This document shows, piece by piece, positions 42,184-54,656 of a DNA stretch of 64,000 nt (position 1 is its first letter; the number at the start of each line of letters is the position of its first letter). The notes beneath the pieces are model-generated. The model was not told the origin of the DNA. It was given only the letters and a program-made list of their open reading frames with translations, and made no database searches. The translations under genes were made by a program, and so were the position numbers. Origin of the DNA: Actinomortierella ambigua. Lineage: Eukaryota > Mortierellomycota > Mortierellomycetes > Mortierellales > Mortierellaceae. Where the stretch lies: contig JAAAJB010000035.1 in assembly GCA_016098155.1 (NCBI GenBank), positions 45,776-109,775 of the forward strand, in the 5' to 3' direction.

Positions 42184-45179
42184 ATGGCTGCTACGGCACC
42201 TGCCTCACCCCCGTCCACCTCTGCTGGTGGTGCCAATCGCCCCAACGACGCGCCCACCCTCAGCTTTGGCACCTTTGCCCATCATTTTATGTCGCTTATC
42301 GATAATGGTACGAACGGCGCAATGGACAGAGAAATAAAAAAAAGAGAGGGAGGAGATCTTGTCATCGGGATTACTGACCTTTTTTTTTTTCCCATACGCT
42401 TGGGAATATTTTTTTCTTGTCTCCTGAACCTGCGCGTTCCTTTTTTTGATTGATGTTTGCTTTGCAGGCAAAACATTCAACTTTTCGACAGCAACAGCAG
42501 CGACCGCCAAACGTAGGATATCCAAAAACATGATCTCGGAGCCACGCAACTTTGAGCACCTCATTCACACAGAGACGGAGCAGGAGGCTACCAGGATCTT
42601 CCAGGATTGGCTCAAGAACCCACGCGCCGGCAAGTTGCCAGGTGAGAACTCGGTCATCCTCGATTCTTATCGGATCTCTTGGCCATCTGCTTTGTGTTCC
42701 TAGCCAAAAAAGAAAGAAAGAAAGAATGAAAAAAGAAACCAGTGAATGCTGACATTCCTCCAAATGACGTGTCTTCTTGTTTGCTTCCCATTTCCATGGA
42801 GTTTCCCCTAAAAAAGTGCAGCAGCTCCGATTTGACATTGTTCAGGACTCTCCTCAAGAGTTTGCTACCCCACCCGAGACACTCAAGGCCAAACCGTCCA
42901 TGTCTTCATCCACCACATCGTCAACAGCCACTGCCACCGAGGCCGTCACGCCACCGTCCTCCACCACAGCAGCAGCAGCAGCAGAAAAAGAAGAAATGCC
43001 CACTCGCCACGCGCCGCGCGATGCCTCGACAGCCACATTTATCGTGATTGACGAAGACGACTACCTCCCCTCGAGCCCATACAAGACGCCAGGCAGGAGC
43101 GAGAGGACCGCCGTTGCCTCATTGTCGACTGTCGAGCAATCCTCATCCGCCAAGATCTTCTTTGAGAACTACTACCACCGTCTGTTGACGAACGCGCCCG
43201 GTCGGGCCCGTCGCCGTCTACAACTGGAGCGGCACCTCGAGAGTCTGGGTCCGCTTTCGGACCAAGAGCGCAACCGGATTGTGGAAGAGTGGCTGGCGGA
43301 CGAGACGCAGTACATGCGGCTGATGCGCGACAAGATCACGGCCAACTCGTTCCATATCATCAAGACGATCGGACACGGCGCCTTTGGCGTCGTCAAGCTC
43401 GTCCAAGAAAAGGAGACTGGCCTTTATTTTGCCATGAAGGTCATGCGCAAGGCCGACATGCTGAAAAAGGGCCAGGAGGGCCATGTCCGTGCCGAACGCG
43501 ACTTGATGACCGCGGCCTCCGAGTCTTCGATTTGGATCGTCAAGCTCATCTACTCGTTCCAGGATGCGGACCATCTGTACCTGGTCATGGAGTACATGTC
43601 GGGTGGTGACTTGCTGAACCTATTGATCGAGAAGGATATCTTTGAAGAGGAGTTTGCAAAGTTTTACGTGGCCGAGATGGTGCTCTGTATCGAGGAGGCT
43701 CACAAGCTGGGCTACATCCACCGTGATATCAAGGTAAGAAGGAGATGAAAAGTCGACGAGTCAAAAAGCGCTCCGGAGCTTCTTCGTACCTATTAAAGAC
43801 AGGGGCTAACTCTCTCTCCCTCTCTCTTTCTCTCTTGTTCAACCATGAGGGTCATATCAAGCTGTCCGACTTTGGACTGGCGACGGATTTCCACTGGGCC
43901 CATGACACTGCTTACTACGAGTCGCAACGACGTGCACTGCTCCGCAAGACGGGTATCGACATTGAAAACACCGACACGCTACGGCCACGTAAACAACAGG
44001 TGTACCCAAGGGCGGTCAATGTGGCGGCGGCTGCGTGGGACGTGCATGACGACCTCATCCCCGAGTCCATGGGTGGTCGCCTCCCGCCAAACCAGAGCAT
44101 CCTGACCTGGCGTGACCGCAACCGGAAAAAGATGGCGTTCTCGGTCGTTGGCACCAACAATTACATGGCCCCCGAGGTCCTGCGCGGCACTGGATATGAC
44201 CGTGGGTGTGATTGGTGGAGTCTCGGGGTATGTATTATATTTTCCCTCCAAAGCCATATTGTCCTGTACGCATGGGGCGACTCTCTCTCTCTCTCTCACT
44301 TTTTTGTACCACTCCGCTTGCTGACCTGATTGTGCTCATACTCCACTCCTCTATCCCATCTCCTCTCGTTCTTACCCCCGTTTGTGCTCCGATGGGGATG
44401 ATCTGTGCTGGTGTTGCACAATTTTTTTTTTTTTTTTTTTTTTTTGTGGGTGTTGTTGGGTCGTCCTGCTGAAAATTTTCTTTCGTTTTCCACCCTTCAT
44501 CTCAAAGTCAAGACACACGACCCGCCTCAAGATCATCAACTGGCGGCAAACCCTTCGCTTCCCTGCCAAGCCCAAGGTCTCGCGCGAGGTACAGGACCTG
44601 ATTGAAAAGTTGATCTGCGAGAAGGAGTTCCGTCTAGGTCGCTCTCCTCCAGCCGCGACCGCCGGTGCCTCGTCGCGCAACAACACCACGAAACGCTGGT
44701 CGACCATCTCGCCGCATCTGATGCAGCAGTATCCCTTGATGGCCGGTGGCGCTGTGAATAGTCATAGTGGCGGTCAGGGGCAGGGGCTCGGAGACGCGTC
44801 CGAGATCAAGGCACACCCATGGTTCAAGGGCGTTGACTGGGACAATCTACGGAAACAAACACCTCCGTTCCGACCCAACCTCAAGGACCCCGCGGACACG
44901 CGCTACTTTGAAGAGATGGTCGACGATCAACCGATGGCGGCCCCCGAGGGCGAAGAGCGCGTGATTCGTGACCCATTGTTGGGCAACAAGCATGAGGGGC
45001 GTCGGTTGCTGGACCTGCGCAAGAAGCTCGCCTTTGCAGGCTATACCTTCCGAGGATTCCATGCGCCCAAGGGCAAGAAGCGGTCGCCGCATCAGGATCT
45101 GGACGCTATCCGGTTCAATGCCAAGGGATGGAACCAAGGTCCTACCGACTCTATGAGATTGCGTAGCATGAGTTTGTAA
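42184..45179 (+). CDS. NDR-family AGC protein kinase with CRIB-like motif; catalytic segments missing in this sequence
   Basis: Exons by splice signals: 42184-42307, 42468-42641, 42802-43733, 43850-44227 and 44508-45179, in phase, 759 residues. The N-terminal part has MISEPRNFEHLIH, a CRIB-like Rho-GTPase-binding signature. It is followed by a Ser/Pro/Ala-rich stretch, an NDR-type N-terminal regulatory region (FFENYYHRLL...RRRLQLERHLE) and a kinase domain: IGHGAFGVVKLV, AMKVM, GYIHRDIK, DFGLATDF, an insert of about 85 residues, then VVGTNNYMAPEVL and CDWWSLG. The C-terminal tail has FAGYTFRGF, the hydrophobic motif of NDR kinases. The only in-frame splicing removes the PDN of the catalytic loop and the helix after CDWWSLG. 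Relics (LLFNHE before 43850, FPPFISK before 44508) sit in the introns without an AG. Sequence error or inactive kinase; see findings. Family role (known): Mob-dependent control of polarity and cytokinesis. Confidence 0.75.
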
Positions 45180-46418
45180 TTGTTCTCTTTTGTTTTTTTT
45201 TTCAAAACATCTTGTTGATTTTCTCTTTCTTCAAAACAAAAAAAAAAATCAATGTGCTTGTTGTACAAGGCTGCTTGTCTTCGGGTTGAACATTCCTGAA
45301 ACCATTTGTTTCCGTCGATCAGCATCGAGAATGTGACAAGGGAGGGACAAGGATAGGGAAAGGAGAAGGGATGAAGAGAGGAGGGGTTGCCGGAATATTC
45401 ACTCTTCTGGACAGCTGGAGCACAATACACCCCTACATAGCAGCTGAATGCACCCCAATGTAGGGAATGTTGATTGTTGATAAGGATAGGGTTAAAAATA
45501 GTGTTTAGTTGCGCTAATTCAAGCATGCTACGGTGGGTAGTGAAGAAAAGAAAAACACATGCAGCAATGCGTGGAGAGAGATAGAGAGACTAGAGAGAGA
45601 GAGAGACAAGAGAGGAGGGGAGGGGTCTACATTGTCTCCTTAATTGGCTTGTAGCTGGCTACAGTACGAGCTGTGTGTTGCTCTCATCGCCGATGCTCTA
45701 TGACTGTGCACATTGCAAAGTATACGTACTACAAAAGGTGAGCGCCATGATTCTCCGTCGCTGGAGCACAAGATGCCGAGAGGATGCGACATTCGATGGA
45801 CATTTCACACTAAAGCCACGGTGAATGTGTGCCCTGGCGTAGTCTTACCAGGCTGCCACATCCAAGCATGCTTAGTAGACTCGAGGGGAGAGAGAGAGGG
45901 AGAGAGAAAGGACCCGCAAGGTCGGGAGGAGAGGGCTGTCTACGTGCTACTACAGCAGCAGCAGCAATAGCAGCAGCGATGCACAGGTGAGGGAGAGAGA
46001 GAGATAGAGAGAGGGAGACAAAAAAAAAAGAGCTAGACTAGATGTACACACAATACACTTCAGCAGCTCACCAGGGACAAAATAATAATAACCGAGAGCA
46101 CTGTTCGTGGCTGCGATTGGACCGTACCTGGATTACTTGAACGTTATTTTTTTTTTTGATCAGCTCCAGACCACACAGCTCTCATAATTATCACACACAC
46201 TCAACTCACTCAACTTGCTGCTGCTGTTTCGTTTATCCATAAAACTGTACCCGTTTATTGCTCCCCCCCATTTGGTTTCCTTTCTTCTTCTTCTTTTCTT
46301 CTTCTTCTTTTTCCCATCTATCCCTCGATCCCTTTCCGTACACTCTGCGTACTTTTCCACCACTGCTTTTTCTCTCTCTCCAACCTCTTCTCACCCAACT
46401 ACACCCTACATCACCACC
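45180..46418. other. Intergenic, simple repeats
   Basis: GA-rich microsatellites at 45575-45615, 45885-45915 and 45985-46020, CAG repeats at 45951-45976 and a T run at 46147-46157. No gene seen. A CT-rich leader precedes the next ATG. Confidence 0.45.
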
Positions 46419-46922
46419 ATGAAGTTCTCCATCGTTGCTGCTGTTGCTGCCTGCGCCGCCGTCGCCTCTGCCCAGACCATCGCCATCAGCCAGCCCACTA
46501 AGGGCTCTATCTGGACCGTTGGCGAGAAGGCATTCATCGAGTGGGGCAACCGATGCGATGGATCGGGCCCTGCTGCTCAGCAGGTCAAGATCGACCTGAA
46601 GACGGGCGACGCCAACAACACCCGCTTCGTTGCCTCGCTCGGCACGCTCGACTGCTCGTCCAAGGCCAACTCGACCCGCTACGAGTTCCTGTTCCAGGAG
46701 GATGTCCAATCGGGCATGTACTCGCTGACCATCCAGACCATCCCCCCTTCGTACACCAACCCCTTTGAGATTGTGAACAAGAAGTCGGCCACCCCTCCTC
46801 CTACCGCCAGCACTCCCCCCGCTGCTGAGAAGCCCGTCCCCACTGGTGCTGCCTCGTCGATGCTGGTCAAGACTGGCTCCGTTGCTGCCGCTGCTTTGGC
46901 CGCTGCTGCCTACCTCTTCTAA
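46419..46922 (+). CDS. Kre9/Knh1-like (Ser-Thr-rich) GPI-anchored cell-wall protein
   Basis: 167 residues, single exon, ATG after CACC. Signal peptide MKFSIVAAVAACAAVASAQ, cleavage after SAQ. The domain (residues ~20-115) runs ISQPTKGSIWTVGEKAFIEW ... YEFLFQEDVQSGMYSLTI ... NPFEIV, the pattern of the Kre9/Knh1-like N-terminal family. A Pro/Thr/Ser linker follows, then a GPI signal: small residues (GAASS) and a hydrophobic Ala/Val/Leu end without a charged tail. Family role (known): cell surface, beta-1,6-glucan-related or wall-associated. Codons are strongly C-ending, unlike neighbours, which suggests high expression. Confidence 0.85.
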   Translation: MKFSIVAAVAACAAVASAQTIAISQPTKGSIWTVGEKAFIEWGNRCDGSGPAAQQVKIDLKTGDANNTRFVASLGTLDCSSKANSTRYEFLFQEDVQSGMYSLTIQTIPPSYTNPFEIVNKKSATPPPTASTPPAAEKPVPTGAASSMLVKTGSVAAAALAAAAYLF

Positions 46923-47958
46923 GCGATCTTTTTATCTTGTTTGTTTTAGATCGTTGAGAGAGTCCAAAATCAGGAAACACCAACTTGTTTTTTTTACACT
47001 AGCGACGAAATTACTTCATATACCATCCTCACTCCTCCACGGCCTTCTTCAGGACATTTGTTTTAATAACCATCCACCCCACCCACGAGAGAAAAAAAAA
47101 AAAAAAAACCAAAAAAAAAAAAAACCAGTTTCAAAAATAGAATGATGGTGTGTTAGACCCTCTTCCAACTTGCAGTGAATTTTGTAGTCTTAAAATGACA
47201 TGAGAGAGATGAGAAAAAAAAAACAAGGGAAAAGGGAGTGGGCGCAACATGGATGAACCTCAAAGCTACCATCGAGCCCGATGTAGAATAACACCACTTT
47301 TTGAGTTTTGAAGAGAGAGAGAGGAGAGTTAAACTGGCGCTGTGTTGGAGGGGAGGGGCGGGAAAGTTGGTATTCATGTGTGTGGCAAAAGAACAACCCT
47401 CTTCCAAAGAGTACAGTACCTTGGATGCCGGGTTGTTACCCGAGAAGAAAATGGGAGACTCTCTGCTGGTTCTTGGCTCTCTTTTTTTTTTGTTTTTGTC
47501 GGGTGAGAGCATTTTCATTTCGGCTCTGCACCACTCAGAAGCTATTGTGGAATGGTTGGATGTCTGCCATGCTCGACCTTTTCCTGCTGGTTTCCACCAT
47601 GCACCATGCAAGAACAATATCATACAACGAGAGAATACCCTTTTTATCTTCATTGCCAGCAGCAGCAGGTTTTTAAAAAAAGAAAAAGCGGCACACCCCT
47701 ACTGGGTGAGCTGGTGGGTGGTATCGAGACCTGGGTATTTTGTTTGGACGTTCAAGTCATACGAATGAACGAGCTCTTTGGGGCCAACTGTTCTGCCGTG
47801 TCGCATTGTTACTTTGTTTGATATAACATTACATTTTGATCTCCCGCTGAACTTTGTTTGTGTCCAGCACTTTAACACAAATGAGATTTTATTGCAGTGT
47901 GCTTTCCAGTTCCCCCCTCCTCCCTCTCTAACACACACACACACACTTCCTGTCTTTC
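46923..47958. other. Intergenic between convergent genes
   Basis: Two A runs at 47091-47107 and 47111-47123, and open frames without domain features. Holds the 3' ends of the GPI-protein gene (+) and ALG6 (-). Confidence 0.4.
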
Positions 47959-50469
47959 CTAAGCAGTCTTGGTCTTGACTTGCTGCTGCTGATGCAACAT
48001 CTGCCTCCTCGACCCTGAAGATGTGGTTGACGATGACAAAGCCCTTGCAGAGGGCAACCAGATGATCTGCCGCCAGTTGAAATAGACCCAATAAGCTGTG
48101 AACCCACCCGCACTCAAAACTGCATTCAGAACGGCGTACAGGTCTGGATACCGCGGTAATGGCGTTGGCGCGACCCACTCTGCCAATTGCAGACCCGCGA
48201 GGCCAACATGTGCAACCTAACCAAGAAAAATAACCAGTAGGACAGGTTTTAGCAGGGGCCCTCAATTTACGTTAGTGTACTTCATCTAAACCACCTTATC
48301 CACACAAAAAACCCACCCAACTACAACGTTTGTAAGTAGTAGTGTGGACTAAAATGAGCCTCTTCGTCTTCTATTGAGAAGAGACTAGTGACGCCCTTTT
48401 TTTTTCTGGGGAGGAGGGGGATGGTGAAAATGGGCAATGAAACCTTACCACAGCCAACCATTTCACGGTGCTAGACACACGCCGGGTACACAGACCAGCG
48501 GTCAGCCAGATCCACAGCCCAACCATAGCCAGGTAAGGCATCGCAAGCCCCTCCCGGTACAGTAGCGGGTACATGCTGAAGCATGCCAACGACACAAACC
48601 ATGGCGCCACGACGGGCTCGTCCACAATCAGCAGTGTCACCGGCAGCGCAGGAAGCAGGATCGACTTTTCATGCACTTGGAACGATAGCAAGAAGAACGA
48701 CAGCGAGCTGTTGGCGAGACCATAGATAAGCCCGCGCTTTGTTGGTCGTGCGATCAAGGCGATGCACGATGGAAGAAACGCCGCCAGAGTAGCGAGTGTA
48801 CTAAAGAGAGTAAAAAAAAAATAGGTTGTGGAGAAGAGAGACACAAAGGCGCACGCGCGTTGAAGGGGGGGAGAGAGAGGCATAAAGCATGTGCACACAT
48901 CAAACACAGACGCAGCACAACCCCCCCAAAAATAGATGCGGGAAGAAAGAGAACATTCAATATTTGTTTTAGTGAGTGTTTGCCTCTTTGCATGGAAGGG
49001 GGACACAAGTTCCTCAACGGTTCAGCAGTAAATTTAGAACCCCTTTCCTTTCTTCCCCCCCCCTCCTCCCGTCCCATATCTCTGTGTTCTGTGTCTCTCT
49101 CTCTGCGTCATTCTTACCTGAAGCGCACAAGAGTTTGAATGTCAAACAGGTCGCGCAGCTTGATAGCCACATTCAATGCGCACCAAATATTGGCCACCTT
49201 GTCCTCGTACAGCCCACGAAACACGGGGAAGATGCGTTGCGCCACCTGCAGGATGTCATCCTTGGACTGGAGCCATGGCGCAAACATGATGCCCAGTGTC
49301 GCCACCACTGTCACACCGAGCTTGATCAGCTTCCATAGGCTAACCAAGAAGGAAGAAGACGAACAAAAAGGTCAGAAAGTGAGTCCTTTTAGTCATTTGA
49401 GCCCTATCATCAGGTACATACATATATGCATGCATGTCCATTGGGGGGCAACCCTATTTTTTTTTTGTACTGTTCATGTTGTTTTCTTTGAACATACCAT
49501 CCGATAACGCCCAGACGAAGACTCTTCCCCAGAAGGTATCCGAACACGGCTGGCGAATAGTAAAGAGCCATCTGCTTGAACGACAGAGCCAGACAAAAGA
49601 ATACACTGCCTAGAACATCCTGGTCGGCCAAAAAACAGTTGACAGCCCACACAGTCAAGCCAAGCATGACGGCATTGTACTGGAAATGGCCATGGTCGAT
49701 CAGGATAAGCCCAGGCTGGAGTAGGATCAGGAGCAAGAGTGTGTGCTGGCGTATCCAGGCTTTGTTGACGAGCCACCGACGCGTGAACACGACCACGCTG
49801 GACGTGTACACCACCAACTCAAACACGAGCACTGATATCCGCATAAACTCCTTGGCCTCTGCAGACTCGTATCCTCGCGACGTCTTCCATGCATACCATT
49901 CTGGATTGATCAAGTTGCCACTATCATCCGCAGGAGGTAAAAAAAAAAGTGGGTGTTTTTTTGTTAGCAAACCTCATTTCATACTCTCTCTCCCCCCCCC
50001 CCATCTCGAGGTCACAAGGCAACAGCCATATTTCTTACATATATCCAACGATCCAGCTCGCGTATGCCGACAGTGGCGGATAGTCCAGCCCCCACCAATT
50101 ATCAGCATACCAGTACCACTCGCGGACAGGCCGATGCAGGGTCAGCTCCATCCAGTGGCGCTGAGCCTCATAGTCGCCGAACCGTGGCGGGGTCGCATAG
50201 CCCGAATAGGGGCCAAAGCCGACACACCAACGGACGAGGCCCGTCACGAGGATCACCAGCCACGGTGCATAGCGCTTCAGTTGGTTGTCCTCGATCCAGG
50301 TCGCGTATCGCGCGAGCGGGATATGGATCTTGCCGTTGCTGTTGGATCCTGATCCGGATCCGATGCCTCCTGATCCTGAGCCTGGTCCAGCCAGGAGCGG
50401 CGTCTCCTTGGGTGTCAACAATGCCAACGGCGAGCTGGGTGCTCTTGCTTGCGCCGAGGGTTTGTCCAT
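47959..50469 (-). CDS. ALG6: ALG6: dolichyl-P-Glc:Man9GlcNAc2-PP-Dol alpha-1,3-glucosyltransferase
   Basis: Exons on minus: 50469-50039, 49920-49498, 49339-49118, 48800-48449 and 48216-47959. Phases 2, 2, 2, 0 agree; 561 residues, normal for ALG6. Motifs: DYEAQRHWMELTLH and WWGLDYPPLSAY in the first luminal loop (acidic catalytic region of GT-C enzymes), LINPEW...SRGYES, LILIDHGHFQYN, LALSFKQMALYYSP, FQVHEKSILLP. Around ten hydrophobic membrane segments. Role (known): first glucose addition to the lipid-linked oligosaccharide in the ER membrane. The N-terminus has a Gly/Ser-rich insert (residues ~30-45). The C-terminal Gln/Ser-rich tail lacks a typical KKXX signal. Confidence 0.93.
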
Positions 50470-50779
50470 CACTATGCTTCTCTAACCCCCTTTATTGTTT
50501 TCTTTTGTCTTGGGGGTTTCGTGTCTTGGTGTCCACCCTCTGGCGTCCTGAATGGTTATGTTGAGATGATGAGAAGAAAAAATAAAAGATGATGCACGCG
50601 CGCCATGTCCCCATGGGCTTTGTGACTGCTCAGAGCCATCCGACGTGGATTGTGGAACCACTTTGCTTTTTGCAGCCCACATTATTTAAAACTTTCAGGG
50701 GTTGAACTACGTAGCCCTAAACACGCCAGCCCCTCTTTTTTTTTCATATATACATACATGTATAATTACGAACGTGGTC

Positions 50780-53176
50780 CTATACTAGTGACGATCGATC
50801 GTGGGACCCTACTGCAGGCCCAGCAGCATCCGGCTCCCACTCCTTGGTGTCGAATTCTGAAAGGCTCTCCGCCAGCTCTTGCTTGTCGCTAAACGCCTGC
50901 GGATTGCGAGGTGGAGGCCTCATCATGCCTGGCAGTGGTGGTGAGGCCACAGTGGACGACATCTCTGTTTCCGTCTCGGACTCGGTCTCGGTCTCGTACC
51001 CTATCGTTGCTGTTGCTGGTGATGGCATGTGGTAGTAGTCGTACATCAAAGTCGGGGATCTCGTGGGAGGCGAGTGAGGCGACATTGGTTGTGTGATGGT
51101 GCTTTGGAGGGCCCTTGTGGCTCTGGCTGCTCTAGTCGGATCGATGGTTTGTACGGTTGGAGAGGCAGTGGCGGTGGTGGTGGTGGTGGTGGTGTAGTTA
51201 TCGGTGTCGTTGCCATCACACCACTCTGGGGACTCATCGGTTGCATACTGGTCATAGTTGGTGCCCCATTCCGGAAAATGCGGCTCCGAGGTTACTTTTG
51301 GCGCTGTTGCCTCGAGCGCCATGGGCGATGGAGCAGTGTGCTTCGCGCCGGGAGTGGTTCGTCGGGAGGCATGCTTGAGGATGCTCTGGAGACGGGTGTT
51401 GGCGTCGTTGTCGCGATCATCGTCTACGGAACTGCTGTTGATTGTGTCTGAAAGAGAAAAAAAAAAACTCTGAATTAGTGAGTGAAAGAGAATGAAAAAA
51501 AGGACATCGTGATTGGGCATGGACAAAAAGAACTACCTACCGTGTTTCCGAGATCTCTTGCGTTTCCACACAAAGACCCCAATGAGAGCAGCCATGACCA
51601 CAACCACGGCTCCTACCGCTCCGCCCACAATATGCTTGGTATTGGGTTCTTCGGATTCTGATTTCCTTCGTAAATTTGGGTTATATGGGTTCATGTATTC
51701 TTCGGTTGGCTCATAGTCAGCCACCCATGCGTTACTGGAGATGTTGTAGATCTCCACGGGCGAAGATATCTTATCAAAATCAATGGTCTGGTTCGAGGTA
51801 TTCAAGTTTTGACCTAAAAGTTTCAGAGCAACCATAATAGCCATAAGAAAAAGAAAAGGAGAAAACGATAAGTCCGGTGAGTTGCATCGTAGAGGCACAA
51901 AAGGGGGCGCACGACGAAAATTCAATAGCGAAACGGGTGCCATTATCCGGCTTACATGCGTACCTCCCCACATGAGAAAATAATTTCCGGCAATGGTACA
52001 TGCGGCATACTCCCTTCCGGTAGTGTGACTAGAGCCTTGTATCCAGACTCTTGTTTCAAGATTCAAAATAAAAACGTCTGCGCTTAGACCCTGGCCTGTG
52101 CCCTCAAGATAACCGCCGCCATATACAATAATCCTCTTCCCGTCGTCGGCTATGTGGTCAAAACGAGCGAGGGGGTCATGATAAGCAACATTGAGGTATA
52201 CTAAAGCAACAAGCCACTGACTAGAATATGAACGATGCAAAGAAGCGAAAACTCTTACTAATGGCCATGCAGTGACGTGCAACCGACTTTCTATTAAACC
52301 CCGTTGTTTTCTTATGGTCGACACAGAAAAAAGGTTTTCCCATGACTGTTACCATGCTAGTCCATATCCCACACGAGATTTCATATTCTTGCACCACACA
52401 CTCACATATACACACTCATGGGCGCATTGGCCGACCCTTTTGCTTACCATTTCGCTCCACTGATCCTTCAGTGGATCGTACAAGCTCACCGTATCGGAAA
52501 CCCATCTGGACTCTTCCGAAGTCTCCGCTCTACCACCATACAGCACAGCCCTCTCCAGATAGTGGGACCAAACGGCTCTGTAGTCCTGGCGATTGGGCAT
52601 AAATAACGGGCCACTCGAGACTGTGGCTGGCAGGTCCCTCGTCGTCGTATTGTCGCCTGCCAAGGAATAGATATCGTACTCGTTGACCGAAAGTGCGTAT
52701 TGGTCGTCCCTGGAGCCTGCGGTGATGAGGACAGCGCCGCTCTCGCCCAGAGTGACCGGAAACGCATCCATGGTGGACTTGCGAAAGGTGGCGTTGATCT
52801 GCACCCACAGATCCTGCTCAATGTAGTACAGGTAGCCCGGTGTCCGAATCCCAGGCATGATCATGAGGATCTTGCCATCGTGCGAGACGGTCGAGTACGT
52901 GCGGTTGTTGCCGAAATCAGGCCCTTCTGATATCCGGAGCCAGGCTGGCGACGTTGACTTCCAAGGCTTGGAAAGATCCAGTGCATAAAGCTGCGTATAG
53001 GGTATGGGCTGAATATTGCCGCCGTAGCCGGCGTGGATGTAGAGCTTGTTGTGGAACTTTGCATAGGACGCGGCAGAACGAGGTCGTGGAATCAGGGCAG
53101 TCTCTGCTGCTACTGTGCCCAGTGCCACCGCCAAAAGTAGTAGACACTGCATGCGAGAGCGGATCTGAGCCTTCAT
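50780..53176 (-). CDS. Kelch-type beta-propeller single-pass membrane protein
   Basis: Exons on minus: 53176-52448, 52216-51964, 51813-51541 and 51447-50780, 640 residues, phases 0, 1, 1. The exon 2 acceptor (CAG at 52219-52217) is the only in-frame choice. Signal peptide residues ~10-24 (CLLLLAVALGTVAAE). Ectodomain with kelch-like blades (KLYIHAGYGG, RAVLYGGRAE, RIIVYGGGYL, YFLMWGG). One membrane helix (HIVGGAVGAVVVVMAALIGV) is followed by a KRKRSRK stop-transfer. The cytoplasmic tail of about 240 residues is Thr/Ser/Pro-rich with an ETES repeat. This layout (secreted propeller, one helix, disordered tail) is common in Mortierella-like fungi to my knowledge; function unknown. Confidence 0.8.
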
Positions 53177-53859
53177 TGATAATTACTCCAATTAAAGTGC
53201 GTAGAGCGAAGGGGAAAAAAAATAAAAGGGGTCGGGGTGTCGCACCAGCTCCCCACGGCAACAGAGACTAGAGAAGAAAAAGGACGGCAAGAGAATGGAA
53301 TGGAGGATGAGTGGCAAAGATGAGGGATGAAGCGGCTCCATTCCTCCCCCTTTCCCCCTGTTGTCACCCCTGTTTCCGTACATGTGAATGGTACCGCAAA
53401 TGCAGGCGGAGAAAAAGACCAAACCTTGTGCAACCATGGGCTCCAACTTTTATACAATACAAAACAAAGGGCTGACTTTTTCAGGCCTAAAGCACCGCCA
53501 CATTCGCAGAGTATTAGCCATGCCCTTGGGTCTTAAATACTGCTGTAGTACTATGAAATTGGCAAGTAGCATGCCCGTTTTCAAAAGAGGCACAGCAGTA
53601 TGTTATTTTGTCATGGTAGCCCTCTCTCTCTCTCTTCCTGGGCTGTATTGCATGAACGCTGAATTATGAAAACTTTCAGCGTGCTGTGGGTGAAACTATA
53701 AATGGCCCATGTAGCCCCCCTGTTGTAGTCGGCAGCCAAAAAAAAAAAAAAAAAACGGCCAATTGTAACTTTGACTTCCAAAGGAGTTTAGAACAAGAAA
53801 TGAATCGTAAAATTGGAGTTTAGGAGCAACTACACCCAGACAGAATGTTTGTTACCTGT
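53177..53859. other. Intergenic, no gene seen
   Basis: Promoter side of the kelch gene. A run of 17 A at 53738-53755; a CT tract at 53620-53635. Confidence 0.4.
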
Positions 53860-54260
53860 ATAGGTCGGCCCCACATCTTTCGCAGGCCATTGTGAGCTTG
53901 GCTACGTTGGCTGGCCAATAAAGATTCGATTCGCCAACGAGATTGCTCGCGGTCCTGCTTTTCATCCATCAAGAGAGGGTCCTCCACCGAGATCTCAAGA
54001 GTGCGAATGTGCTTCTGACCAGGGCACATGAAGGTCGGGCTGACCAACTTTGGGCTGGCCAAGATCTAATCGATGAATAGCATGGTATGGAGAAGTGGGC
54101 AGCCAATGGGGATTGGTCAGCAGGGATGCTTCGATGGCCTGCTCCAGAGCTCCTTGATATCAGTGAGCCATTGTACTTGGTGAGGATGTTTATGCATTAG
54201 GGATGGCAATTGTAGGAGATGGTGGCCAGCAGTACGTCGTCTTTCAGAGACGCTCTTAGA
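53860..54260 (+). pseudogene. Decayed Sel1-type kinase fragment
   Basis: Relics in shifting frames correspond to the middle of kinase 2: RFANEIARG (53930-53958, partly), then HRDLKSANVLLT coding DNA (CGAGATCTCAAGAGTGCGAATGTGCTTCTGACC at 53988-54020 region), TTTGGGCTGGCCA (54048-54060), CCAGAGCTCCTTGATATCAG (APELL), and TAGGAGATGGTGGCCAGCA (WEMAA). The glycine loop and everything after subdomain IX are absent. Several stops and frame changes; clearly dead. Confidence 0.7.
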
Positions 54261-54656
54261 AGGGTTAATGGGAAATTTCTTTAAAAGTGCCAGTCGCCGA
54301 GTCTGAACAAAATCATATCATTTATGATAGAAGGCATATATATATTCATTTGCTCGTGAGGCTTTGGGAAACGTACCACACCTTGTGGCTGACTGCCAGG
54401 CAGTGTCTGCAAAAGATTTGATGGACTCGAAAAGTGGTGATGAGCCACGAAGCGCTGCTCACGATGTGTATTGGTGGAATGGGGTCGCAAAGCAATATGC
54501 GCCTCACCTTTTCATCCGCCGCTGTGCAGACATTGGGGACATCTTTGGTGTAACCATGTGTGCGTGACGTTTTGCAAATCATAAGATCTTCTGCCATTGG
54601 CTCTCATCCCCCAACTCCATCTCCATTTCTTCAATCCCACATCCCCTCACGGCCCA

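Noticed and set aside
45092..45526. 144-codon minus frame at the end of the NDR kinase
   Set aside because: Largely antisense to the kinase exon and its 3' UTR; no domain.
47153..47653. 166-codon minus frame between the GPI gene and ALG6
   Set aside because: Crosses A-rich runs and lies between convergent genes; overlapping open frames on both strands indicate low stop density, not coding.
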